Source: Motacilla alba alba (taxonomy: Eukaryota; Chordata; Aves; Passeriformes; Motacillidae). From it: a DNA stretch of 64,000 bases. Under the pieces are notes generated by a model. That model was not told the origin of the DNA. It ran no database searches and saw nothing but the letters and a program-made list of their open reading frames with translations. The translations under genes and the position numbers were made by a program. Positions 46,490 to 60,047 of this stretch are shown piece after piece. The stretch is from NCBI RefSeq assembly GCF_015832195.1, contig NC_052046.1, positions 43,844,473 to 43,908,472 of the forward strand, written 5' to 3'. How positions within the stretch are numbered: position 1 is the stretch's first letter; each line of letters opens with the position of its first letter.

Positions 46490-49400
46490 GTGAAAGCCTT
46501 TTCTGGTTTTCCCTGAGTTTTCACCAGCATGTTCCATCTCCAGATTGGTGGAGCATGGTTGCATACCAGAGAAAGGTTCCCCATGACTACCCTAGCAGAA
46601 CTCAGACACAGAAGGCCATCAGGACCAGCATGTCTGTGGATGCTGGTTTTGTTCCTGAGACATCTGAAGTATGTGTAACACTCATTTCCACTGTCCAGGG
46701 TAGGGTCAGATGTCTGTCACACTTGCCTGTCCAGATGGCTCTTAGGGCACCAGCTATGAAGTATGGTTTCTTGTGGCTGCTGACATGGCAACACAATTCC
46801 TCTGCAGTTTCTAATGCCAGTCGTCTAAAGCATATCCAGCAATGAGTGAGCTCATATGACTTGAAAATCAGGATGAAATACCTCATAAATTTGAAATCCA
46901 TTCTTCTGGGGTGCTTGTCTGGATGTAAAAAAAAAAAAAATCCCTCAAAACCTTCCCTTTGTTTTTTTAAATCACTGACCTCAGAAAAAACAGTGGATAA
47001 ATTATATTTTTTCCTATGTTAACTGTTTGTTATCACAGGAAATGTCCTCAGAGTCAGGACTAGCTGTTTTTTGTGTTTTATCTGTGCAGCAAATTCCATT
47101 AAGTGAAATCTAATGCCAAAGCTCTAAGATCTGCATTCCTGGGTAATGACTGTTTGGGGGGCATTGTCTTTGAATCAGGAGCAAACACAAGCTGATAAAA
47201 CACTTGTTGGATTATTTAGTCATGCCATCTTTTGCTGGACAGCTAACACATACATACAAATCACTAGAGTCAAAAATATTTCCTAAGTGGAACATTGATG
47301 ATTCCTGAAAGATAAAGCAATGGTCTCAGGCAAGAAAGCAACCCTGCTGGTGATTAAGCTGTTCCTGACATACATAACAGCCTGAACAAGATCTCCTTCT
47401 CCCCTCTCAGAGTGAAAAATCTTGTTTGTCCGTGGCAGTGTTGTGCAGCAACGCACAAGGGGAAAGAAAACATCACCCTATTACATCTTCTCAAAAATGT
47501 CACCATGGCTGATTTTTCATACCTATGCACCATGTAATTTTGTAGCAGCTATTTTGTTTGCCATGTTGCATGAGTCTTCTCCCCATCTGTAGAAAGAGAT
47601 GGCAGGGCAAGTTGGGGCAGAACATCTCCTTTCTCTTCTCAGGGGCCAAAGGTCCGACATGATTATCAAGCCTAAGAGACTTCTTGTTAGGAAGGTGCTG
47701 CATTGCCTGCCTCCCTCAGACACCATATCTTGCATATGTCTCAAACTGGAAACGCATCTATGGCACATTAGTGACCAGAGGTGAAGGGCTTGTCTCTTTC
47801 TTCCCACTTCTCCCTCTTGTATCCTGCTATTTTGAGGATACGAGAAAATACACACACTCAAGTATCAAATCTACTACTAGCCTGGTAGAGCGACTCTGTA
47901 AAGACCCTCTTACAGAATTGCTGTTTGTAGGAGAAATAAAGTTTTTGTTCTGTTTAGCTTAAGGTTGATGAGCTCTTAAAAATCAGCATCTTACCTGCTA
48001 GGCTGCAAAATATGGCTTGTTCACATTACTTGATTGACCAAGTAACAAGAACTTTTGGATTTTTTCACACCTAAGTGTTTGGCCACTATTATTTTTTGCT
48101 CACAAATGGACACAAGAACCAGGGCTGTCTAATAATTGTTGAAATGCTACAGCAGCACAACTGCCATGATGATCCCAGGCCTAATGGTGTTCAGGTTACA
48201 TGACCAGACATGACATGGTCTAGATCCAATTCTAAGGCCACAAGCAGGCTGTTAAGTTTTGCTAGCCACTAAAGAGTTAACTGAAGCTCACACACAGAGG
48301 CAATAGAAAGACTTCTTTCAGAGTGCCAAAGTTTTATGCTTCTCAGTCCAAGATTAGGCCAGGCTTAGCCTTCTTCACCAGTCAGCCTTACTGAGGTACA
48401 TGAGGTACATGAGTCAAAGACAGAAAACTGCCCTACGGTTTCTTTCACAAACAAACTGTGTTTTCACAGCCTATCTTCTCTGAGTTGCCAGTGCTAAAAC
48501 TGTTTCATATAAGGAGAGACAGAAAACCATGGATTGCAGCAAAGTTTTAGTCTGTAATATCCATTTATTGGCTACACTTTCCTGAAAGCCCCAGTTTTCT
48601 CTTAAACAATGGCTCAAGTGCTATCCTTTGGCTGAGGACATCTCTGCTCTGTTGGAGTGGTTGAGGACACTCCACATGGTGGAGTGATTGCTTGGGTCTG
48701 CAGAAAGAGCTAAGTAATACACCTCTGACTCTCCTCTGCTTTCAGATCAGATGCAGAGACTTGTCAAAGTGATGAATAGAGAGACTTTAGCACCAGAAGA
48801 AAGAGGACAAGCTTACAGCTGTTTAAGCCTGGCACAAGCAAGCTGCAGAGGACTAGAGCAGAGCTGGAAAAGGATCTCTCTGGATCCCTAGCATAAACAC
48901 TTGTCCAGCTCCTAAACAGAGTGCTCCTGTCTTTGCACAAGAGAGCACAGTCCTGTACTGAGCAGACACAGACGCATGGCAGCAATATGGGATGAGGAAG
49001 AGAGCAGCTCAGATCCTTGCATTGATGGTTCTGTACCAGGTATGGGGCAGCAACTTTGGCCTTCCTTTCTCAAAGTGAAAAATAGCACTTCATGAACGAC
49101 CTTGCTGATTACTGCAATGCAAGGCTTCTGCAATCTTCCTGCTGAAGCTGCTGATTGCAGGGTACTGTAGTTGCCTTAGCTCTTTCAAGGTCAAAGGCTT
49201 TTGCAGATAGACTTGCTGCAAGTTGAAACTTGCAACGGTGCAGCCTATCTTCTAATTGCAACTCAGTACTTTTTCCCCCAAGGTGCTGTGGTTGTGTTTT
49301 ACAGATCATCTGCTGGAGTGTTCTCTTTTTGTTGTTTTGCTGCTGTTCTTGTGGTCTTGCCCCCTTGATTCTGTGCTGTGCAGGGCTCCCGCAGAAAGTG

Positions 49401-52091
49401 ACTGCTACAAATCTGAGAGTTCTGCCTGCTTTGCCCATTTTTCATTGCCTGTGGTTGCTTTGGTTTATACTTGGGAGCCTGTTTTATACAACCAGGTAGT
49501 GTGCAACAGTTGCACCTGATCAAGGAGTGCTTTAGTGTATGCAGCATCCCATAAGCAGGAAGTACCAGGAGGGAGTCTGTATAATGAAAAACTCTATGAT
49601 TGTTGTGATGAAGTATTACAGGGGATCATCTGCTGCCCTGGAGATAAAACAGGAAAAGGACACTTGACTCTCCATTGCCTCTCTCCCATCTGGCTGCCAG
49701 AGAGGTTTCTCTTGCTTTTCCTTTCTTTTTGTCTCATTCAAATATTATTTGCCCCCAAAAGTAACACCTGCCATAACAATCAATGCCTGTCAATAGCTAC
49801 AGACCCTGCTAATGGGGACTGTTTCTCTGTCTCAGCATGCTTTGTGCTGCATGTTCTATGCTGTGTGAGTTTCAAAGCCAGGGAAATGCCAGTCCTTGGG
49901 TAAGGCCTCATCCAGGAGACACTGCACTCATCGTTAAACAGTAGCATAAATTCAGTTTCAGTTCTTGCATTCCTCTGTGCTGCCTGCAGAGTAGCAGGTA
50001 TAGTCTGTGAGACAGTAGGGAATCCCTGAGGCCCCTGAGGTTCTCACTATGTGAACAGTTGTGCTGGAAACCTCAGTTCAAGGTGATCAGTGAGACTGGG
50101 ATGCCTGAATGTCCTTAGGAAATTTTATGTGCCTGGCTGAAGGAGTATCAGGCAAGAAATCTGATGGCCAGAAGTTCTAAGCAGCATTCTCATGCCCATG
50201 ATAGAGTGGTAGCTGATGTATGTTGCTACAGTAGATGCAGGAACACAAACCAGTTGTAACTGTTTTTTAACCATGGCCCAGTAAACCTGCTAGAAAATCA
50301 CTGATCAGCAAGACAACGATCATTAACTACAAGGGGTCCAAAAACCACTGCTACTACCTCTGCTGCTTGGTCTCCTACAAGGAAGGCTTGTGTTTGGGAA
50401 TGTAAGTGTCCAGCTGGAAAAAGTGAGAGCTGCTGGGCAAGCTACTTTGATTGAATGAATACCACTGTTTTGATGAGCTCTGTTCCCAGTGTTACTGTGA
50501 TTATGTATGTTCCTATTGTTGTATAGGCATTTTTCATGGATTAGGCATTTGATTTCCACGCTGTCATTAAACCCATGCTCTGGATCCAGAGTGCTCTGTC
50601 CTTCTCCTGACCTGTTGGCTTGCTGAGCCTACAGGTTAAGGTGTTAGAAGAGACATGATTTTGGAAAAAATAGGCAGCTTGTTCTACAGTGGGTAGGAAC
50701 CATTCGAGGCTTCATGTGTGTCAGACAAACACAGTAAACAGATGACATCAGCTCCAGATAATGAGACAAAAAGGACTCACATCTGTAAAGATATGCTCAG
50801 GGACAGCTTCTGACACCCTCTGAGTCTCCTGACTGCCTTATGCACGTGCAGACTTGGAAAAGATACTGGCAGTATTTTCATCAGGAGGTACTCCTGCCAG
50901 GGGGAAGTGGAGTGGTCTGGGCTCAAGTGCTACTAAAGTGCTAATGCTCCGGAAGTGCTGGTAGCCAGCATTGTCTAAAGGATTAGTACAGTAATTAACA
51001 GGCTCTCTAAACACCTCTGAGCTTCCAGAAGTTTGGCTTTAATGACCTCACTCCAGAGGTCGAGGTTTCCTGGCTAGACTACAGCCAGTAGAGGTTATTT
51101 GAACTTTATGCCGTTCAGCTAGGTAGTACAATGATTTCAAAAACAGGAGTTTCCCTCACCACAGCATTACAGCACAGGATACGCCCTTATGTTCTGCAAA
51201 GTGTATCTGCACTTTGTTACTGAGGCCAGCCTAGATTTACAAGGATCCAGAAAAGCATCAGGCTAGCTTTGGGAGTTGTTATGCCAGCACTGCCGCTGGA
51301 ATATGCAGATGGACTTCAGGAAGTCTCAGGATTCAATGCAACATTCAGCTGGATCTTTTCTTGACTGCAGATCTTGCCTGCTTCTTCCACTCCACACCTC
51401 TCCCTGGCATCCTGGCAGGTCTGTGACCCATTCTGGGGGCATCTTTTATTCCTCTCCCAGCAAATTGCAGCAGCATGGCATTGAGGCCACCTCATGGTTA
51501 CCGCTGTGTGACCACAGCCCACTTTGATCTGGTGGTGGGTGCCAGCTGGAGCATGACCAGGGCATCCTGAAATCCTGAAATTGCCACTGAGCACTGAAAT
51601 TGCCAGCTCCCCAAAGCAGGCAGGGAGTTGTTGCCCTGTGCTCTCCCTCTCAAATCCTCTTTGAGCAGACCTCCTCTCAGAAAGGAACCATGTAATCATA
51701 GGTCAGACAGCACCAGGTTTTGGGTCTTAAGAGAAATTGTCCCTGTTCTGACCAGGAGAGATAGCATTGCTAATGCTCCTGGCAGGGCTTAGGGTAGGCC
51801 TCTGCTTATTGCCTGAGCAAATTTTCCAGCTGTCCCCAGGAATGGTCCACTTCCCCTTCTACTCTCTTTAACTTTGATTGGAGGCTCTTTGTCCCAGACT
51901 GTAATGGCCAGCAGTGTCCTTTTATGTTCCATTCTCCCTGTCATTTTTCTGTCTCCTACCGAAACCTCTTGGATTGCAGCAAGAAATGAGCACAGTGGAA
52001 CTTAAGAGTTGGGCAGCAGGCAAAGCCCATTGCAGCATTCTGGCTGTTAACAGTGGGTGCACAGGCAGAAGGACTGTCCCATGCCCCCATG
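46490..52091. other. Unassigned non-coding stretch
   Basis: No gene is supported. The 139-codon plus-strand frame at 46426-46845 begins inside the minisatellite and has no recognisable domain. A run of 14 A lies at 46927-46940. A short doubled GAGGTACAT occurs at 48394-48411. At 49200-49550 the sequence alternates T-rich and GC-rich blocks with cysteine-rich chance translations. Confidence 0.5.
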
Positions 52092-52128
52092 CTGTCCTGT
52101 CCTGTCCTGGCCTGTCCTGTCCTGTTCC
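52092..52128. repeat. (CTGTC)n pentanucleotide repeat
   Basis: About seven units of CTGTC with a single CTGGC variant in the middle. Confidence 0.92.
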
Positions 52129-52253
52129 AGGTGCTATATCTGCCTTCTATCCATGCACAGGCAATGGTGAACAGGGAAAGTGTGACTGGTCTAGGGTTAA
52201 AACAGTCTTTCATTCCTTTTTAACCTAACTCCATAGTCTTTTCCTCGCTGCCT
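52129..52253. other. Spacer between two low-complexity tracts
   Basis: Unremarkable sequence with no recognisable feature. Confidence 0.5.
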
Positions 52254-52288
52254 TTCCCTCTCTCTCTCTCTTTCTCTTCTCTCCCTAG
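52254..52288. repeat. CT-rich low-complexity tract
   Basis: A polypyrimidine run, mainly (CT)n with CCC and TTT interruptions. Confidence 0.9.
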
Positions 52289-55048
52289 GCTCATCTCTTT
52301 GAGATGCCCTTCCTACAAGGCTGTGGGGTAGACTGGAGGAGCCCAGGGGGAGAGGAAATGAGGCTGCCAGCTCCTCCAGGTGCTGTCCTTCTGTCAAGCT
52401 GTTGGGGTCTGCCAGCAGGACAGCTGGTACCCTCAGCTGTACTAAGCAGCCAGAGATACTTAGCACAGAGTCTGTCATCTTGTGCCTGAGGGTGAATGCA
52501 AGAAGAGTGAAGGGGAGGGAATACCGTCTCCCCACTGTGCACCTCTTAGAAAGAAAAACAGTTTGTTATGATGCCAGAGCACCGACCGTGTTATTGCTTA
52601 ATTTGCCTTTCAGGCTTTTTGCAAGGCTTACATCATAGCCTTTCAGTTCAGAGCCATATGTTATCAGCTGCTAAAAGGACTAATCTGAAAAAAATCTGAC
52701 ACCATGATTCTCTGAGCTGCTGAAACTGTTTAAACCGATACACCGTGCTTCTGTTAACACACATAGACATCCATAAAAATGCTAGTCACAGAAGCAGATA
52801 GATATTTTTCTGTCTCGAAACCAAAGATTATGACCAGTTTTGGGAGAGATGTCATCCTGAAACAAGGAAATAAATATAGGTTTTTTGAAAAACAGGAATA
52901 GACGAAAATTACCTTTGAAAAGCTAAGTTAAAATTGACTCCCTTATCTACCTGATCATGTACTCTGTGTAACACTCTGGACTGTAGAAAATGGCCAATGT
53001 TTGATTCACGCCTTGCATACGAGTGCAAGTCCAGCCCTTCAAGGTATTCACAGATAATCCCAAAGGCTGGGTAAAGTTGTCTGGAGTTTGTGGCCCTGTC
53101 AGATTCCACTCCCGCTGAGCATGACATCGTGGTGGACAAGATGTCTGCAATTGTGCTGTTTCTTTGCCGTTCTGTTTTGTCATGAGCACAGCAGAATTTT
53201 TGATCTTTATATATGGGCTTGTGTCTTCTCTCTGGTCAGTACACTTGCTTTTTTAAACTTGTTTACTGTACACTTTCCATCCCAAAGCCTCATTTGGGAG
53301 GTGCCACCAAGCTTCTCTGCATTTATCTTCCAGGCATCAGCTCAGGATATTAGGGTGATTAATCCAAAAGATGAACTTGAATTCAGACCTCTGAGGTGAA
53401 AAGGAACTCCTCTGCCAGGATTCCTGCATAACATGTCAGCCTGGGAGCTGGATGACATAGCATTTTCACCTATAAACTGGTGGCCCAGTACTGGAAGGGA
53501 AGAGCTATGTAGTTGGCTGTAGATACTCTGCTTTGAATAGACTGTGTCTGTTCAAGGCTGGAAGGGAATATTCCCATCCACTTCAAGTGCCTTATCCTGA
53601 AGTCCCTCAGTGAGAGGCCAGGAATGGGCAGATGCAAGACAGCGCAGTGAGTGCTGGACAAAGCAGAACCATTCCTCCCAGGCACTGGAGAAAGAAATTG
53701 TGTATTTGAAGAAGATAACTGAATTCAATCCTTCCAGAAAACGACTAGAGAAGATGCCTTGGGCCAAAGCTGAGTCAGTGTCCTTGAAACAATTTTTTCT
53801 TGTCTGCCATTAAACAGCCTGAGAATGCTGACATGACTAAAAAGACTAACACCTACTTTTCCAGTCTCTCTGCCTCCTTTTAGTATGTCCTTTCTATATG
53901 AGACTTTGCAGCAAACAGACCTTTGTCTGCTGACTTCAGCATTACTGGGTTGAGTACTGAATCATTTGCACAATCCATATGTGTGCTGTCTGCATTTCTG
54001 CAGTCAGGACAGTGCATCTTGAGCAATACACCCAAGAAAACAATTACTGTAGCTGGTAAATAGGTTAAATATTGGAGATGTAACAGATTTCTTTCTAAAG
54101 ATCTCATTAATTTCAAAATTAATCCTTTGACACTGTTCAAAGACTGGGTACCTCCCTGCACAAGACAAAATAAATAGGCTACAGGGACTTAGTTGCAACT
54201 GATACCTTGGTTTTCCTTTTATTTTGTCCATAACTTCTGGAAGCCCTTTCCTACTGCATTCATTTAGCCTTCAGCACACTTAATCTGAAATTGACTTTGC
54301 CTGCCCTCTCGCAGAGTTTTTAAATGCATGAATAGCATTGGATAGGATAGATCAGCATCAAAGCGAGACCAGAAATCTGATCAAATTTCTGGCTTACTCT
54401 TGTTGCCTACAGCAACACTGTCTACATATCCAGAAAATGACTTTCTAAGGGGCCGCACTTCAATGCACAGTTTAAAAAAAATAAAATTAATTAACCTTTT
54501 TGACTTTTACCTTGCTGAGGCAATTTCCCACTTCCAGAAGTGTCTTTTATTTCCCTTGCAATTGCATGGAAACCAGAATGTAACCTATCTCCCTCAACTG
54601 AAAAAGAAACCAGACAATACATTTCAACATTATTAAGGCCTTTATGTTTCTTTTTCTAAGTGCAGTTTCAAATGAAAAATTCTTAGAATTGCAGATATGT
54701 CTTTAAGAGATGTTTTGAATGAAGAAGCTGGAACAACTAGGGAGCAAGGGACTTTCTGCTCCATTTTGTGCAAATTAAGGTAGGGAAGCAACAGTGTGTC
54801 AATGGTTTAGAGCAGCCTCCCCCAGCATGAGACCTTTTGTGGGTCAAATTGTTGACAGAGATACGGATTTTAACAATTATGCCTACAACAACGAGTATCA
54901 GATATAAATGTTGCTGGGGTCCTTCTTGTGAGAAGGGGTACTGGTTCAGAAATTGTGGGGGACAGAGGTTGTTAATGGTGAAAACAACAGGTATGGCCAA
55001 GGGGCAAGGCATGCCACTGAAGAACTGTATGCCTGGGTCTATCTTCAC
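52289..55048. other. Unassigned non-coding stretch
   Basis: No gene or repeat family was recognised. Open frames near 53088-53399 and 53880-54161 lack recognisable domains. Confidence 0.5.
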
Positions 55049-55090
55049 CTTTCACAGTGCCTGCTCTTGATTCAACTTTCACAGTGCCTG
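55049..55090. repeat. 15-bp direct repeat, 27-bp period
   Basis: CTTTCACAGTGCCTG occurs exactly at 55049-55063 and 55076-55090. The intervening 12 bases are unrelated to the repeat. Confidence 0.85.
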
Positions 55091-58000
55091 TCCCTGTTCA
55101 GGTGGACCACTCCTTTCCTTGTGGCTAACATAGGAGGACTTCTCTGGCCATATACACCAATTTGTTTTCCATCTATGAATAACTGCAGAGAGATGATAGT
55201 CTGTGACAGCCTAGCTGGGCCTCAGCTATAGGCTGACCCATCCTATAGGTCATGCCACAGAAGTGATGAAACTGGCAGTGCCAAAGTGCAACCTGATTAA
55301 TTACTGTTGATCCTTGCAAGACAGCCACACCTTGAAAAACCCAGTTTACCAGTTCCCAGGGTCCTATGGGGCAGCAAGAAAATGTTACCTGGTCTGCTGC
55401 TAACCCCCCTTCAGCGACAAAACTGCAGTCCTCCACAGGTGAACAGCTGCCTTGTCTGGGATTAAGTGTGGCAAGACAGGAACAACACTTTTCTCAGAAT
55501 GTGCTTTGGCAGCAGCTACTCTGGAATTAAGCTGAGATCTCAGAGAAAAATTAGATGGGCAAAAGATCAAAAGGTTAAACTTTGTCCCCATCTGAGTGTA
55601 GGGAACAGTTTGTTGTTTTCTTGTGTGCTTTTGTTGTCTGAGGTCAGGATGGAATTAGAATCAAATAACCAGGACAAACATCAGACTGAGGATTAGGCTC
55701 AGCACTTAGGTGGTGTTTTGGAAGGTGAGTATGTTTCCACTCAGAAGCAACAAGGAATGCTCTAGTGAAGAAGAATGCTGTAGTGAGCATTCAGATGTGG
55801 CACAGGCCTGTTGACTGGCCCAGTGCCTGGGAAAGCCATATAGACATGCCCCAGCATGGGGTTATGTCACTCTTGGGTGACAATGGGTTAAGTCATTCTT
55901 TCTTCATTTGTAGAGTAAATGAGGAAAGTCTTTAGTCTCTGGAAGCCTAGTGCTATTAATTGCTGAAAGCCATTGTCATTTTTTTTTTCTGCTGTGGAGG
56001 GTCTCAGTGCCAGGAGAGAAGCAGACTTCTCCCTGCAGTGTGGCAGACTGCCTTACTGACTGTTTCATTTCACATTTATTTTCCTCCATTTATTTTCCTG
56101 TGTGATTCTCCTGATCACACAGGGGTAACTTCTGTCACGCTGTTTCTGGCCACTGTGCATAATTGTTTGCAATGGACAAGAAAACTGCTGCTTCTTCAAC
56201 AGCAATCTTCTATCTAATGAAGCTGGATAATAAAATAGTCCCACATGCTTTGTTCCTCCTTGCAGTACTAGCCCTTGATGTGCAGCAAATGTGTTCCTGT
56301 TAACATAGGAGACAGAAGAGATGACTGCTGTACACAGCCTCTCTAGAATTAGCTTCCTATTAAATAATCAAAGCGCTTGTCCTGTCCAGGGCCACTGCAC
56401 TCTGGCTGCAGCATGTAGGTTTTAAGGAAACGAGGTCCATAAGTGGGCTCAAAACAGAGCTGCAAGTCCCAGCTATTCAGCCCAAAGGCCTGTGGTGCTG
56501 TCCCTGATAGGTGTGGGGCATTCCTAAGTGTTAAAACTATGCTGAATTTTTGCTCTCTCTGATCAGCAAGAAATTTATGTCACCCCTATTCAGTTATGCC
56601 TTCAGAACTGTTCCTGCATTTCTTCCCCAAAGGTCCTAAATACTGAGTGCTGGTCAGCTTCTTCACCTACTGCACATGGAGATATCCAAGCAGAATTACT
56701 AGGCAGTCAATAGAAAGTGGGAGCAGCAGAGAGATAATCTTTGCTTCCCTGTCTTTGAAGCTGGTCATGGCCTCTTTCACATGCACTCTAGAAAGTCATC
56801 TTCAGACATCATGGAACACTGTATTACTGAGCATTCCAAGCAACTTTGTTGTCTTTCAGCAGAAATACTTTCCTCTCTCTTTCTAGTAATGGCACTAGGG
56901 TCAGAGAGATTTCTTTTCTGGGGTAATTTCAAGTACCACCGGGACATTGCATACCATTGGTATTTCATACTTCAAACAGGCCATTTGCAGCTGAACCTTC
57001 CTGCACATTAGCTGAGAGAGAACCCAAAAGTATGGTAACAAACTTCAGCTATAACAAGGTTATGTACTACATAGCACTGTGACATTATCACTGTCACTTA
57101 TTAAAAGAATTAGCAATCCTATTTTTAATCCTAGGCATTGAATTAGTGATTACTATTAGCAAAATAGTAACTCATGAGTTGCCAGACCTTTGCAGCTTTG
57201 TGAATGAAGGCAAAGAATATACATTATCTTCAGAGTGCTCATCTGCACAACAAAACGGTGGTGCTACTGAGGCTAATCAGCACATGCAAATCAGGGCTAC
57301 AATCCTTGTAGAAGGTTTTCTGCTCCAGGGCAAATTATTACTCTTCAAAGACCAAGAAAAGCAGCAAAGTTTCTCCTGGGAAGGGCAGGGGTGAAGACTC
57401 TATGCATTTAACCCAATTCTTTTCATTTCTATGTTAAAAGTGAACAACTTCTTTTTCCTTTAGGGATGAACAAAACCATTAATGTCTCGTAGGTAGGTTT
57501 CTTTTTCCCCAGCTACTTGAGAGATTTTGCACTTTCCCAAGACCCTCCTCCAGAATCTGACCTCAGGCATCTTGCTTGTTTAATGCAATAGTGGAAAAGG
57601 CTGTTCCAGAGAGGCAGAATTCAGTGTATACAATATATGTAATTTTGTACTTGGACTGAGTCAAATATCTTGGTGAGAGAGATGGTGAGATGGCTTTACT
57701 AGCCTCAGTACAAGAGCGAGAGTTAGGACCACTATGTTTAGCCATAGAGATATTTCAGCAATTCCTAGAAATGCCATCTGTTGAGCACAAGTCTAGCTAA
57801 GTAGCCTTGTGGCCAGTGCATGCTTGGCTCTCTGCTGTCACTGCTATTTTGCTATCAGCAGCAAAGGGGATATCCTGTCCACTTAGAGGGATACCAGCTT
57901 GCAAAATCTAGGGGACTCTCACAGAGAGATCAGACCTTTGGAGTTACTAAGGAGTCCTCTGTGAGAGTCAACAGTTGGACAAGTGCAGTTATGTGCTTTA

Positions 58001-58933
58001 GGCAAAAGAAATATCTTGCCTAAAGGCAGTGTATAATATCCTGCAAGTTCTTGCTGCATAGGTACAATGCTTATCTATAGGTGAATGCGACAGCTGGTGG
58101 CAGAACTGCAGTCACTGGACACTCATGTCAGTGCTCAGATGTACAAGAGAGAGGTTCCATGTAGGTAGTGGGTGAGACCATCTGCTGCTGAGTGCTTTTT
58201 TGTGCCCCCAGGCTTTGGAGGATGCTAACCCAGCCTGCAGGCCAGGTTTCCATTGCATTTCATCATCTCGGCTCCCACCCACCACCCCTCCAAAAAATCA
58301 GGGAAAACATTTGCTCTTTGGTGCAAGAGATTGTTCAGCTTCTAAGTCACCGGATGCCTCTGTTCTGAAGTAATTCTCGCTACCATAGCTGTCATAGCAG
58401 AGTATTGACACAGTGTCTGGTTTCAGGCCAACACACAGAAAGTCAAGCTGCGCATTTGTTTCCTCCCCTGGGCTGGAAGGAGCACTGCTGCTATCCTAAG
58501 TGTCTCAGCTTGCTTCAGGGTGAAAGCTCTGGCTAGGTGACTTCAAGCCGAGGGTCTTCCCTGCCAGAGCGGGAGAACTTAACACCCCTGAAAGCAAGCT
58601 GCAGCCAAGGATGGCTGACCTTTGGAACCTCCACACATGCCAAGGGCTTGACGCACTGCAATGCACTCAGCCGACTGTTTAGAGCAATATTTTGAAATAT
58701 TTTTGGAACTCCTGGGCATCCAGGCCTCTGGGTCACAGACTGCAAGGGGGCTTGAGCCTCTGCTCTGAAATTCAGCATCATCAGTTTCCACAGGCAGTAT
58801 GGTCCATTTCCCATCACCTCAGTTTGAGATGGAGAGTATCTTGCTCAGTGTATGTGACAAAGCTAAATATGGACTCTTTGGCAAAGCTGTTTATGTTTGT
58901 CTTTTACTTCTGAGATAGCAACAGCTTTGTTAT
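55091..58933. other. Unassigned non-coding stretch
   Basis: No gene or repeat family was recognised. Near 55885-55930 the order GGTTAAGTCATTCTTTCTTC, then ATTTGTAGAGTAAATGAGG loosely follows the 3' half of MIR. It is too weak to annotate alone. Confidence 0.45.
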
Positions 58934-58944
58934 CCCCCCCCCCC
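58934..58944. repeat. Eleven-base C run
   Basis: An uninterrupted C homopolymer followed by AGTCTC. Such runs are unstable and error-prone in sequencing. Confidence 0.95.
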
Positions 58945-60001
58945 AGTCTCTTTTTAATTTTTTAAAATCTAAACTATGTGCTGCATACATATGGAAATGA
59001 GGTGGGAAACAGAAAAAAATCAGCTCTTTTAGATCCTGAACCAAAAATCTTTTCTAAGAGCAGCCTGGAAGTACGTGCTGACATTGATGATGTGATCCTG
59101 GTGAAATAACAAAGAAGGAGTAAAAAGCGTGCTGCTCCCCTGCAGCTGAAGGCCTACTGCAATCACCTCGGGACCAAGCTGAGAGCTGTTCTGCTGCTGA
59201 GCCAGGACAGCTCTTCTCAGTCAAATGAAGTTGTAAGACAGAAAGTGAACTTTGCTAAAAATACCATGGTTTCCAAATCTTAAGCCCTAAAATGGCAATT
59301 TTAACTAATTATGAGAGACACAGAAATAATTAGATAAGCTCTGGAATGTATTGGACAGCAAAATAAAGAGCTGCGTGTAGAATCACTGTGATAATAATCC
59401 TCTTACCTGGACTTTATGTTACATGAACTTCCATTCTGTTACCTCAGTAATCAGAGCTTGTAAAAGGCCATGCAAGTTCTATTTGAAGAAAGCTGGCACT
59501 TGGAAATGAACCTAATAGGGTTACTACATAAGAGTTCCTTTCTGCTATTCCATTGATATGGCCCAGAATATGTGATTTAGTACCATGACAACTGAGAGGT
59601 TGATTATAAAAACAGACACAAGATAGCTGTAGTCTGCCAGTTCTTATTTGGAGTTTTATTACTTTCAGCTTTATTTCATAATCATCAGCCATCGGATAAA
59701 TACTGCATGTTTTAGTTGCATATGATAAGATGGTGTGTGCAGATAGCTAACTAAGTTGACTGAATAACAGGGCATTTTTAGTCATTAAAATGGTTCATGT
59801 ATCACGAGGATTGCATTATTTTGTTTTCTGGAGTTTTGATTAGGGGATGATTTTAAAACAGGATGCTGAATTTCAGGTTCCTGGATTTATACTGTGGCAT
59901 TTATCTAAGTGGCCGTTATTTCCTAATTGGTCTTTATTTTTGGATTACTGCTTTCACAGCACTAGTAGTTCCCTTTGCTTTTTCTAGGAATGCTGCTCTA
60001 G
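58945..60001. other. Unassigned non-coding stretch
   Basis: AT-rich with no recognisable gene or repeat. Confidence 0.5.
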
Positions 60002-60047
60002 GCACAGGTCTTCTCATACATATACAGTGAGCACAGGTCTTCTCATA
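60002..60047. repeat. 17-bp direct repeat, 29-bp period
   Basis: GCACAGGTCTTCTCATA occurs exactly at 60002-60018 and 60031-60047, separated by an ACATAC-rich spacer. Confidence 0.85.

Noticed and set aside
46426..46845. Plus-strand open frame of 139 codons
   Set aside because: It begins inside a 14-bp minisatellite and shows no domain. The minus strand is open over the same stretch.
49230..49519. Cysteine-rich hydrophobic frames resembling membrane peptides
   Set aside because: They arise from T-rich/GC-mixed low-complexity sequence read in two frames. The opposite strand is open too, and no start or splice context supports a gene.
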